Shown one piece after another: positions 21,488-32,125 of a stretch of 64,000 nucleotides of DNA (the first letter of the stretch is position 1; each line of letters starts with the position of its first letter). The stretch is taken from assembly GCA_038093975.1 (NCBI GenBank), contig JBBPTG010000106.1, positions 1-64,000 on the forward strand, read 5' to 3'. The position numbers and the translations under genes are program-made. The notes beneath the pieces are model-generated. The model had not been told where the DNA came from. It searched no databases and saw nothing but the letters and a program-made list of their open reading frames with translations. The DNA comes from Chalciporus piperatus (taxonomy: Eukaryota > Basidiomycota > Agaricomycetes > Boletales > Boletaceae).

Positions 21488-23151
21488 TCAGTACTCGTCT
21501 AGGATCTCCTCATCCGGAATGCTGACAATGCTCTGCGGGCGCGCTTTCGAAAGTGACGAGCCTTCAAGAAGGTTGACGATATCTTCGATGTCGTGCCCAG
21601 CAGGAAAAACGGTAACTTCCACTTTGAGACCATCCCCATTACTGATTACTTCATCGGCATGTGATTCAGTAGGTTCGGAGACGGAGTCCTGCTGAATTTC
21701 TGAATGTACTCCGTCGCGTGTAACTCCCTCCTCGGGACAACCATGATCAACGTGTTCGTCGACAGGAGCCGGTTCTTCGGTAGGTTGCTCGCCCGCCGGC
21801 TGCTCATTGACACGGTGAACCTCAGATTCAGAGAGCAACTCTTCGTGGGGCTCCCGAAGTTCTAAGGCAGCTGTGGGATCGTGTGTCACGTCACTCACGA
21901 CTTCGGAGTGACCATGGGTATCATCTTGTGAACCACCGTCCGAGAACGCGGGTGCTCCTGATCCATGCCCGTTCTCTGGGTGATCATCTACAGGGTGATC
22001 CGAGTCCCGGGAAGGCTCAGAGGAAGCAGAAGCAGCACTAGACTTGACTGCTTGCTTGACAGCTGCCTCTTTCATTTTCACTGGAGCGCGCCCGACCCTC
22101 GGTTTCGGAGTCCCTCGAGGAGTCGCGCCATAAGTGGCACTACTCGAGGTGGATTTCACCACGCTGGCGGGAGCTGGGGCAGGGGGGACAGGTGTGCGCG
22201 CTCTAGACAATGACGCTGCCGTCGGTTTGCTAAGCCTCTCTGTCGCATCACTACTCAGGGTCATTTTCCTTACAGGATGAGGGGGTGGGGGCAGGGCATT
22301 ACGAGAGCGTGCAAGAGAAGCCGCAGTGGGAGCGAATAAACCGGAAGACGGTGTCTTTGGTCTTATTATATGCTGGGTTTGCGGATTTGATAGCCTAGGA
22401 CGCGACGGAGTCGAAGGGGCAGTCTTGGGAGTCGTCCGTACGGGGCGGGCAGTTCCAGAATTTGAGGTCACAGACTGACCAGTATGCTGGGGCTTTATGG
22501 GCTGAGAAGCGGATGACTGGAGAGAGGTCTTTGGAGGGGGAGAAGTAACTTGAGACTTGGCAGCTGTGTTGTTGGGAACAGCAGATCGTGATTTCGCGGG
22601 AGAGATCACTGGTCGTCGTGCTCCCGCGCTGGGTGTCGACTTTCCAGTTGGGACAGCTTTGGTCTTTGACGGGGGTGACCTTGCTGGCTCTGGAGATGCA
22701 GGAGTCGTAGTCGGAGTGGTGACGACGTTCGCTGGGGGTAGGGGCGGGGGTGGTGACGGTGGTGGTGGTGGTGGTGACGGTGCTGCGTCTGGGACGGGGA
22801 TGGGTTGAGGGCTCAGTGCAGGAGACTTGGGCATGGTGGGCGAAGGTGGATTGGGGAGGGTGGATGCTATTGATTTATTATCGGTGGATGCGACGGATTT
22901 GGGAGGCCATTCCCTCTTCTCTTTAGCTTCTTGCTTCGCAGCATCACCGGTTATTTGTGACGAGACGCTGGAGCTGCGTGGGACCACAGGAGGAGCGGGC
23001 GAAGCTTGTCGTTTAACCTGCTGCTCAAAGCGGCCGATGAGATTGGCGACGCTTTGGCGTGGTCTCTCGTCTGGCGGTGGCCTGTTAACGAAGCAATGAT
23101 GGTCAGTACTAGATTGGACACGGAAATGAGAACAGAGAACAAGACTGACAT
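21488..23151 (-). CDS. Disordered proline- and serine-rich protein
   Basis: One long minus-strand exon from about 23055 to the stop at 21488 (about 520 aa). It starts RPPPDERPRQSVANLIGRFE, a helical patch that looks conserved. Pro/Ser/Thr-rich sequence follows, with a polyproline run at about 22735-22790, then two copies of a basic motif, PTAASLARSR and PTAASLSRAR, at about residues 285 and 320. The second half is Glu/Asp/His-rich and ends VSIPDEEILDEY. PTAASL-type repeats occur in some fungal microtubule- or cortex-associated proteins, so a cytoskeletal role is conceivable; that is inference. The first exon is unresolved: ATG at 23151 gives only MS before the first gt, and no acceptor at about 23090 fits it in frame, so the real start may lie elsewhere upstream. 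Confidence 0.65.
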
Positions 23152-23420
23152 CTCGCACTCTCCCCGAGGTCAAAAGAAAAGAAAGAAATACAAACTTAGG
23201 TATCTGCGTCGTGCGAGAGTGACTGAGAAATGTGGTAAAGATGGTGGTTGCGGTTACCGTTCAAGATGCGTGAAGTGAGCCTTAGCCGCGTCCGATTTAG
23301 GAAGCCATCGATCAGTCCACCAACCACAGCCCGGCCGAACAATCAACCCTGGCAGCAGTGCCAGTCTACTAGTAAGTAGCCTAACCTTCATCTCAGAAAC
23401 CCATGTACATGAACATTCAT

Positions 23421-24241
23421 TCACTCCAGAACCCACTTCACAAGGATCTCCTTCAACGCTGCTCTGGAGGATCCACTGTACCAAAAATGATTCGCTCCCG
23501 CAATGGACACTATCTCCAGTGGCGCTCTGGCCCCATCCATCGTCCGGAGTGACTCCGCCCAAGCCTCATATTTGAAGTGGCTCGTAAAGTTGTCCTGATC
23601 CCCATAGACGACGAGCAGACGAACGTGAGGATCACGCAGCAGGGCTGACAGGGCCGATGAATATGTGTTTGTGTGAAACATAGTCAAAAGTCCCCTCGGG
23701 CTGAGTGGGTAGGAGAGCAGCACATATGAGGTCTTGATGTGCAATGGCAACACAGGATGCAGCGTCGCTATAAGCGCGCCGTGAGAGTAACCCTAGCGCT
23801 GCAGTTGGCAATGCTCCGCGCAAACAGAAGGAGAGGAACCCACGATGAATGTAGCAGAGCTGACTTGGGGATTTTCTTCCAAGAAGTGTTGAACCAGTGC
23901 TTCTAAATCGCGGCCTTCGGTCCTCCCGGTCAGAGAGGGCCAGCCAGTGGACGTCCCCACCCCCCGAGAGTTGTAGTACACCACGTGGAACTCGTTATCC
24001 TGCAATAACCTGACAACGCTCTGAATGGTACTGCAAGGGTCAAATTCTTGAGATGGGTGTCTAGAACCAAAATGCCTCACACTCACGGATCGTACATGCT
24101 TCCACCAAGCCATGACCATGGATGGAGGCAGAAGGCAACGCGAGTGGCCTTGTCTCGGCGTACAGGACATGATATTGCCACTTCGAGTGCAACACCTGTC
24201 TTCAGCGAGATAACCTCATTGAACGTGTCTGCCCTGTCCAT
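23421..24241 (-). CDS. Alpha/beta hydrolase family protein
   Basis: Three exons (24241-24087, 24030-23844, 23792-23421) give 237 aa. The fold is shown by CLHPWSWLGGSMYDP (oxyanion region), FHVVYYNSRGVGTSTGW, the nucleophile elbow GYSHGAL (Ser in G-x-S-x-G), RLLVVYGDQDNFT (acid) and IAGANHFW (His). The exon 2 donor gtgggt joins exactly at the elbow. The NSRGVGTSTG block is characteristic of small hydrolases of the dienelactone-hydrolase/KANL3-like type. There is no signal peptide, so it is probably cytosolic; substrate unknown. It starts 236 bp from the divergent NPR3 gene. Confidence 0.85.
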
Positions 24242-24477
24242 TGGAAGTCGAACGAGCAAGAGCCTAACTTAAGGCTCGGCAACTACGTCACTGTATACAC
24301 CTTGGACTAACCTTGGACTATACTTCCTTTTCAAGTCGTGGTCTTGGAACTTCGACCAGCTATTCGTTGGTGCTAATCGTTCATTGTTGACGCCCGCAAG
24401 CATCTGGCTTGTGAGTGAGGTGCGACCCACATGACAGTGTTCCCTCGAATTCACCAAACTGATGGATTAGCATTCAG

Positions 24478-27015
24478 ATGGCAGAGACGCTCGTGTCTCT
24501 CTTGCTTGTGAACTCGTCCGCCAAAGGGCCCAGCATAGTTTTCAGATGGCCGCCAACACCCAAAACATCCTCTAGACTCATTCGTCCATTGCCTCACACT
24601 GATGGACTCGAGCTCGCCAACCCATGGAGAGCAGCACATCATAAAGACGTCTCCACTACCTCTGAAAACGAGCTCGAAGAAGGAACTCCCCCTCAGCTCA
24701 CCCCTTCACAAGACGCTGACGACTTTGTCTGGCGGAGACCCTCTCTCCGTGATAGATCAATGTCGTTTTCCAGAGACACACAGCACCCCTCATCGGGCCG
24801 CAATTCTCCAACCAAAGGAGACTCGTTCAATGATTATTACGAGGAGGGTACAGTGACCGACGAATACCGTAGCGTGTTCGGTTATCCAGCCCAGTTCTTG
24901 GCCAAAATGTTGTGTCCGGAGAGAGCCCTTTGCCACCAGAAGTTCGAGCTCGTTATCGATGACTTGGCGTTTATCGGTCATCCAGTAGCTGCGGAGGGTG
25001 ATGGAACTTGGCGCTTTAAACAGGAGAAGTCCAAATCAATGTCCAGGGGAAGAGGCTCGCGGGGTCGTGAAGGAGACGACGACAAGTCGGAGACGTCCGT
25101 TAACGGAGAGCTACTCCCCACGCCGCCTCAGCAACGTAACTCATGGCTAGATATGTTTCACTTCGTTCTGGTGCTGGACGTGCCTGATCCGTCTACATCG
25201 GCCTCTGGCAACATAGGCAAGTACTTTGACGTGATCTACGAGCAGATCGCGTTCACAGTGACCGCAGTACTATTTCAAGAGCAAGTACTGTCGGGTTTTG
25301 TCGAGGCTGAGTGCGACATCCTGGGGAGTTTGGAGGTGGATTATAGTGCCAAAGGTACTTTGCCCGTAATTTCTGTCGAAGCCAAGCTGACATATCTAGG
25401 CGAGTCTTTTTCGGAATACATGTCGCGTTCCCTTCAGGTTTCCTCTATCGCCCCGGCCATGAAACAACTCTTCGAGTCAATCCAGTCATCGACTATGGCA
25501 TGCATTACCCTGAACGGAATCCCTTTGGAGTTGCAACTCCCCCCTTATTTGGATCACCTCTTACATAACGAGGAAGAGTATGAACTTGATTTTGTCGACC
25601 ATCAGGAAGACGAGGACGAAGCAAGGGTATGGGGCCGCGAGCTTAGTTTTGGATGGCGTCTTCCAGCTTTATCTCCGTGGAAGAGTTTGCTGCTTCTCGA
25701 TGGTGACGACGCTCTTGACCCATACACAAATCTCAGGGGCTCACACGTGAGACCTGAGGAAAGGGAACATGCAAACCGTCTGATTAGATTCCTGGAAACC
25801 GCTTCTGTCACGCTGTCGTACGTCTTTCTGCACTCGATTCATCGAATCTGTTGTCTCAATGTATGCGTTCAGGCTTGCAGACATGGCTAGTCTGTTGGAC
25901 TGGGACTTGGAATCAGAAGTATTCCCAGCAGTCCGGTGGCTCGTCCATCATAGAAGGGCGAAGCTCGTAGACGTCGTTCATAACGGTTTAAAGACCATCT
26001 TCACAGTCCCACCCAAGTTTGATACCCCGTAAGTCACTCACCCTCTCCAAGGTTGTGTTGATTCTGATCGATGTTGTCCGATGCAGACTAGCCGAATTAT
26101 CGACGGAGTTCAAGGAGGAGTTTCCTCAGCCTGTCGTCCCGCCCCTCCCATCACTCCTCGCGACAATCTCCGTGGCCAGTTCCAAGCAAACCGACAATCA
26201 CTTCTTCGCTGCTGTTGTCCGTTCCAAAGAATATGTTCCATTATACCACAACGTTGTGCTATGGCTGCTCAAGCGTGACCTTTTATACACTCTCCATCTC
26301 CACATACGAATCGTGGCAACTTCCGAACTCAAGGCTCGTGTCCGTCAGGCTCACGAACGGAAACTGGAGCGGTCGGGTAGTCGCTCAACCCGTGGGCGTA
26401 GGCGAAACCAGCTTCTCGAGCAAGAATCCGTGGATGACAAGAGATCTGGGACCTCTGGTATTGCGTGGTTATCGTTGTCTCCGAAGAGCGCTCGGCGCCA
26501 CTCGAGACGTATGCCGTCCGTCGAGTCGGAATTGGGCAGCGAGGCCCACAGCTCTTATGTCGACAAGGAAAGGGATGACGAGGACATGGCAGAGGATTCC
26601 AATGAAGAGAATGTTGGATGGGGCTCTGTTGAAGATACACTTTCTCCATCCATGATCAGTGATCCGGGTACAGCTTCTCCGCTGGAGCGGAAATGGCTTG
26701 CTGCAATGTCCGAGGGCAAGGATCAACACATCGCTCGTCGGTTTGAGTTGTAAGGGTCGGCCAACATCATCTCTCGACAGGGTGACTGACATACTTGATA
26801 GAATCAATCAATACTTCGACGGGAAGCGGACTGACGACGAGATTCTCTACCGGGCAGAGATATCAAGAAAGCAACTTCGTGAAGTGTTGCACCATTATGA
26901 GGAATATGTGAGGCTTCCTCCGTCGATTGACATCTTCAAAACTGACGATGGCACAGCTGCAAACGTTCCTACATCCAGCATAACTTCACTCTCATCCATG
27001 GATTCCTATGCATAA
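24478..27015 (+). CDS. NPR3: NPR3 (nitrogen permease regulator 3), GATOR1/SEACIT subunit
   Basis: Four exons (24478-25817, 25873-26028, 26087-26749, 26802-27015) give 790 aa. The N-terminal longin-like region contains ETLVSLLLVNSSAKGPSIVF, then FGYPAQFLAKMLCPERALC, FELVIDDLAFIGHP and MFHFVLVLDVPD. The middle has LADMASLLDWDLESEVFPAV and RWLVHHRRAKLVDVV. The C-terminal winged-helix region holds INQYFDGKRTDDEILYR and a closing helix (LREVLHHYEEYVRLPP). Low-complexity Ser/Arg inserts sit between blocks. With Npr2 and Iml1 this protein forms the GAP complex at the vacuole that switches off TORC1 when amino acids are short. The last ten bases overlap the end of the epimerase gene on the other strand. 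Confidence 0.92.
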
Positions 27016-28019
27016 TCTTTATGTACCCAGCCGAAATACCGCTCGGCTTTACTGCAGTCGAAGAAGCTTTTCCCTCCCTTCTCTAACCAGTTCTGCTTCA
27101 CTGGAACATGCGGAAAGTACTTCTGCTTTAGCTCCATCCAATTTTCATCGGCTGCGACTTGAGGCGCGATAATGAAGAACCTCTCGTGACCTTTCCACTG
27201 GTCGTTTTCCACCGTCACCGCTCTCACAAACGCCTCCGCTGACGAATCCTCTTGAACATAACTCCAAAGGTCGCCTATGGAGCGTTCCGGATCCTGTCGA
27301 GAGGCGTAAGCCTTCGTGGGGATGGACCAGTGAAGTCGAAGGCTGGCCACGCGCATAGTTGGGTATCTTCGAACGATCGTGTCGGCTTGCATCTCGGCGA
27401 TTCTGCGAGGTGTATGTATCCTCAATGAGATCAGCCATCGTCAAAGCATGGCAATGGATTTTCACAATTTGGAAAGCCCATACGGCTCGTCCGGAAGCGT
27501 TGGATGATTCTCATCTATCGGGAAGTAATCGAACTCCGGCTGGGTACTGAAAACGGCACGTAGGACGTTCACGGAGGATGCTTGTGCCACGCGATTGATT
27601 CCAAGCTGCGAATGTAATTCAGCTGGACATTACCTGGTGTAGAGGAGGGGGCGACTTACTTCTGCCGCTGCGCGCAACACGTTCCAGGTGATGACGACAT
27701 TGCTGTCCACAGATGTTTTATCTCGAACAAGGAAATCGATACTGAATATATCTTACCAGTTGTGTGTATTAACCAGGTAATCTAGTGGTCGAGAAACGCC
27801 AGCTAGCTGCACGATAGCCTCGCATCCTTCGAAGGCTTTCAAAGCCTCTTCAAAGCTCGTGAGGTTTGCTTGGACGAACGAAAAGCTTGGGTCGCTGTGA
27901 AACTCGGTGTCGTCCTTAACCACGTTGTCGACCCCGATAACTGTATGACCTGTCCTGAGGGCGCTCAAGACGACTCGCTGGCCAACAAGGCCATTGCATC
28001 CAGTCACCGCTATCTTCAT
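27006..28019 (-). CDS. NAD-dependent epimerase/dehydratase family protein
   Basis: Four exons (28019-27757, 27702-27660, 27605-27466, 27402-27006) give 280 aa, an extended short-chain dehydrogenase fold. MKIAVTGCNGLVGQRVVLSA carries the nucleotide-binding motif TGxxGxxG. IGVDNV supplies the acidic end of strand 2 and QLAGVSRP follows strand 4. The catalytic Y-x-x-x-K reads YGLSK, at the exon 3 end. The upstream Ser of the triad is in QASSVNVL. The likely substrate is a nucleotide sugar or a similar small molecule. There is no targeting signal. The stop lies inside the NPR3 3' end, so the two mRNAs must overlap in antisense. Confidence 0.88.
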
Positions 28020-28626
28020 CGCGTAGCCTGGGAGAAGGGGTCAAAAGGATCCAATCCAAAGATATGTCGCCGGCTTTAAAGAGATGATCGATACTGCAAT
28101 GGTAGGGGAATTATCGGAGGAACTAGCAAGTTGGCAAGTGCCTCTCGGAAAATTATAGTGTCACCTGAACATCCTGAATACCTCACTGAGTTCCCCGTCT
28201 GGCAAGTGCACACTTCGACCTGCCAAGTAGCCGAGCAATGCTTGCTAATGGCTGAAAACGCTTCCGTACAACTTGCAGTCGTTCCGAAATAGATATCCAA
28301 CCAAACCTAGACTAGACCACAACCACTCGACGATACCGTCCGACCAATTCACGTGCTGTGAGTCTTGATATAATTGATATTTGCCGGCTCGAGAATTGAC
28401 ACAGTGCACACGTGTCGAGGTCGCCGATCTCACTTGAACATGATTGCGATAATGACGGTACCCTACCCGAGAGTTGGGGGTATATCTTCAGACTTTCTTC
28501 AGACTCCTATCGCGCAGTCGTGCGGAATAAAGATACGTGACAATTGCAGACACTGATAGAGTACAGGAGATGACCGCTTTTCACTCTGTCACTATAACCT
28601 TCCTTTCTCGAGACATACAGTTACAA
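28020..28626. other. Intergenic region
   Basis: It lies upstream of the epimerase and downstream of the Mn-SOD. No convincing exon, repeat or RNA was seen. Confidence 0.4.
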
Positions 28627-29439
28627 TTACAACTTGGACCCAGAGGTGGCGTCAAGGAATCTTTTCTCGGCCTCCTCCCAGTTGACGACGTTCCAAATCT
28701 TCTGGAGGTACTGATATGATCGCAAATCAGTTTACCGCTTCGTCAATATGTTGTATGTAGCAAAGGATATACCCACCTCAGCGCGAACGTTGAAGTACTG
28801 GAGGTAGTACGCGTGCTCCCAGGCATCGATACCAATGATGGGAGTGTGCGAGAGAAGAGGGTCCTGGTTAGCCGTGGTGACGACCTCGAGGACCTTCGAC
28901 TTGGGGTTGTAACCCTACGATTATGCACTGTGTCAGAGAAGCCCGAGTGACGCCATCGGCCGAACATACCAGCCAGCCCCAACCAGATCCTTGGATGGCA
29001 ACAGTGGTCGCGTTAAACTCTTTGATGAGGTCCTCCACGGACCCAAAGTCACGCTTGATCGCGTCCTTCAAGGAACCATCCTTGAGAACTCCGCCACTGC
29101 CCTTGACATGTTTGCCATTTGGAGCAGGAGTGAGGTTCTTCCAGAAGAGGGAGTGGTTGATGTGGCCTAGGCAAGACCGGGAGATCGATGAGCTGATAAG
29201 ATAACGGAGATAAACGAAGATCGTTACATACCACCACCGTTGAAGCGAAGAGCAGCCTGGAGGGCGATGCGCTCCTTAGGGGTAGTAGCCTTGGCATAGT
29301 TGGCCTCGGCAGCGTTGAGAGCATCCACGTAGGCCTTGTGGTGTTTGTCGTGGTGGAGCCTCATGATCTCCTCGATGATATAAGGCTCGAGGGCATTGTT
29401 GGCGTAGGGAAGGTCGGGGAGGGTGTGTGTGCCAGACAT
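28627..29439 (-). CDS. SOD2: Manganese superoxide dismutase with C-terminal SKL peroxisomal signal
   Basis: Four exons (29439-29232, 29166-28970, 28914-28777, 28710-28627) give 208 aa. Fe/Mn-SOD blocks are in order: [34 protein letters not shown] (metal His), [11 protein letters not shown] (metal His), [16 protein letters not shown] (Gln of Mn type), then [13 protein letters not shown] (metal Asp and His). It converts superoxide to peroxide and oxygen. Translation begins directly at the mature enzyme with no mitochondrial presequence, and the last residues are TSGSKL, a canonical PTS1. I therefore infer import into peroxisomes, or dual cytosol/peroxisome location, instead of mitochondria. Peroxisome-tagged MnSODs have been reported in basidiomycetes. 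An upstream in-frame ATG (29541) exists, but the extension lacks presequence character. Confidence 0.95.
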
Positions 29440-29646
29440 ATTCAGGATGAGACTTTGGTGGTGGTAGTGAGGAGAGATGTTCAAGTCACTCATCACGCCG
29501 CTGTTACCAATCTTACTCAGCTCTCCACCGATTGGATACACGTCTGAGTCGCTAGATATCAGATAGCTGGATCCCTCGAGGTTTGTCGTCCACCTCTTCC
29601 GACCAAAGTGCGAATAGGATTTGCATCCAATGCTCGTACAATACGA

Positions 29647-30711
29647 CTATGTTGGGGTAAGATGGACACCCTTTTTCATTACATCCCGCACATATAGCCG
29701 ATCGCTGGAATGGCTCCCCGAAGAAGCCCAGCTACGCGGATAACCTAGAGCATATCCTATACACTTTCCTCGTACCTCTGCTGGCGGTCTCCAGTAAACA
29801 GGAGGTGGTCTTTCCTTGATCGATTTCCGACGTTTCTTGCGTGATGTCCCTCTCCGGTTTGGAACTGACGTCAGAGGAAGACGGAGACAACTTGAAGACA
29901 CCCGTGGTTCATGTGGCGAAGCTGCTGGACGTTGAAAGTCCTGCGGGTCATCTGATCTGATCCGCTGCAAGTATGTGATTCGGTTCTTCAATGTTCGACT
30001 TTCCTCGATTACCAGTAATGAAGGTAAAGATCGCGGAACGGCCGTGTCGGGTAGTGGAAGCTCGGCTTCAACAATTCTGCTCTGGTGAAAAGGGACAGGG
30101 AACGCCTCAGTCGGAACGCTCAGCAAAGGGACGATCAAGACAACCTTGTGATCGAGTCGTGCTGTTGAAACACTCGGTTGGCCTAGGCTACCGATATCCA
30201 CAGCGACAGACAATGCACGCATCCTCCGTTCTTCGGCTTGCGCTTGATCATCCTCACAATCGGGCTCTCGTGTTCTGGGAAATAATTAAAACGTTCAACT
30301 TACGCATATATAAAAGAGGACACATACCTGATCGGCGGTAGTGGCAGCGGTTTAGGTTCTAAAGAGATATGTTGTGGATTTTTCATACTCGACACAAGGC
30401 GGAATGCTGTGGGGTGTGTCAGAACGAACACGCCCCAGGAACAAAGGCTGCTCACCAAGCTTATCTTGCACATTCTCGTGAGTTTCTGCTACCTTACGAC
30501 GCTTTGGGGATCGTTGCAGATTGGAGGCTAGCACAAGGGAATCGGCCCAGGTGTCGCGGAGCATGTCGTCCAAGCGACGTTTGAGCGAATCTGTCTCCTC
30601 ATCCTGGACAACATAACTTGTAGCGATTGTTGTATGTATGGCATTCTCTGCACGGGTGGTCGTTTCGAGATTCTGGGACGAGAGATGTGGATTGGCAAAC
30701 TTTGCTATCAT
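29647..30711 (-). CDS. Hypothetical basic protein, about 320 aa
   Basis: Three exons (30711-30456, 30406-30328, 30274-29647) total 963 nt and keep frame across gtgagc...cccacag and gtatgt...tttcccag. The N-terminal part is helical and charged (SLKRRLDDMLRDTWADSLVL), followed by a nuclear-type patch (RSPKRRKVAE). The middle has LPLPPIRTREPDCEDD. The C-terminus is rich in Arg/Lys and Pro (NRRGTSRKKRRKSIKERPPP, then VYWRPPAEVRGKCIGYALGY). I do not recognise the family. The basic patches suggest a nuclear protein. It is divergent from NOP15 with only 108 bp between start codons, which hints at shared expression with ribosome biogenesis, but that is inference. Confidence 0.7.
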
Positions 30712-30819
30712 CCCGAGTTCATGACATAGTAGCACTATAGTAGAGGTTGTTGTGTCTTGTTATCGGGCTAAAGCCTTTTCTACTTACCTTCACTTTTAGA
30801 TTCACAAACTCACCGTATA

Positions 30820-31681
30820 ATGAGCGAAGACGAAAACCACTTGTACGGTTTCTCCACCGACGAAGACGACTCCTCAGACGATGAAGTCGTCGTAGAAGAC
30901 GGGATAGACGTCGGAAAACTACCCACGATCGCCAAAGACGATGCAACCGTCCAAAAGAAAATCGAGAGGGCTCAAAGACAACCTGTGAGTATACCACCCT
31001 AACGAACCCCTCGTTTCATCCGCTTATCCAGCGCAGAAACAAGACAGAGGCGTCATCTCGATCAGTCGATTACCCCACGGATTCTACGAGGATCAACTCA
31101 AAGCATACTTTACACAATTCGGTCAGGTGTTGCGTTTACGCGTATCTCGGAATAAAAAGGTCTTTCACGCTCTTTCCGCATCGTCCACTAAAACCTATAA
31201 ACGCCCATTCTAGACCGGAAAATCGAAACATTATGCATTCCTCGAGTTCGACTCGTCGGCTGTAGCGCAGGTCGTCGCAGAAACTATGGACAATTATTTG
31301 CTCATGGGACATATATTAAAGTGCAAGGTAATACCCAAGGACGAAGTACATCCAGAGCTATGGGTGGGAGCAAATAAACAATGGCGGCCAGTTCCCCGAG
31401 ATCGTATAGCTCGCGTGCAACACAACAAGGTCAGCGTAAGTAAATCCTGCAAAGACGTCGAACTGACATCCCTATTCCGTCATCAAGCCCAGAACGGAGG
31501 AAAGCATCCAAAGGGCCGAGAAGCGACTGATGAAACGTCAGGAGGAGCGGAAACGCAAGTTGGAGGAGGTTGGCATCAAGTATGACTTCAATGCTGTCGC
31601 TTATGTGAGTACTTTGTTCGCGTTCTTGCTTGCCCACTGATCAAATGACTCCAATAGAAAAAGAAACAAAAGCCTTCATAG
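30820..31681 (+). CDS. NOP15: RRM protein NOP15/N IFK-like (ribosome biogenesis)
   Basis: Five exons (30820-30984, 31037-31159, 31214-31435, 31488-31604, 31658-31681) give 216 aa. An acidic N-terminus precedes a single RRM: GVISISRLPHGFYEDQLKAY (RNP2 region), FGQVLRLRVSRNKK and GKSKHYAFLEFDSS (RNP1). AQVVAETMDNYLLMGHILKC and EVHPELWVGANKQW follow, the latter typical of the NIFK/Nop15 family, not of RRMs at large. The C-terminus is a Lys/Arg/Glu helix (RLMKRQEERKRKLEEVGIKY). Nop15 is a nucleolar assembly factor for the 60S subunit that binds the ITS2 foot of pre-rRNA. The exon 3 end at gtaagt (31436) was preferred over an in-frame gtcagc six bases earlier. Confidence 0.93.
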
Positions 31682-32125
31682 GCGCAAAAGCAATATGACA
31701 TATGTACATATGTACTACCCCTCCTCTGTCCCTCCACTAGCGCAAAATGTTTGTTCGCTAAGTCCATTCCAGTAAGCAAGCATCTACATTTAATATACGC
31801 ACAACAAGTATGAGCAGAAAAGTTAACCGCTCAACCAAGGACGTGCTATACCCTTCAATCGCCCAGTGAAAACGAACAGGTGGCTCGTATCGGCTGAGCC
31901 CAGGTCTCGGTGGTTTTGCCGAGCCCAAAAGCACTAACCGACATTCGTTCGACGTTTAGCACGAGTGTTGAGCTGTACCGAGTTTCATTGACCAGATTGC
32001 ACGAGGACCCAGGCTGATCACATTAAAAATGTCCGTGGAATCTCCATAAAAATGGTATTGCATATTACAGATGATCGATGAGTATCTAAAGAATTTTGGT
32101 GCATGATCTCCACAGAATGATTCGC
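31682..32125. other. Intergenic region between convergent genes
   Basis: The 3' ends of NOP15 and the phosphate transporter face each other. No gene or repeat was seen. Confidence 0.4.

Noticed and set aside
21965..23278. Several plus-strand open frames of 80-90 codons opposite the proline-rich gene
   Set aside because: They are shadows of the GC-rich proline codons on the other strand, with Gly/Arg-rich low complexity and no start context.
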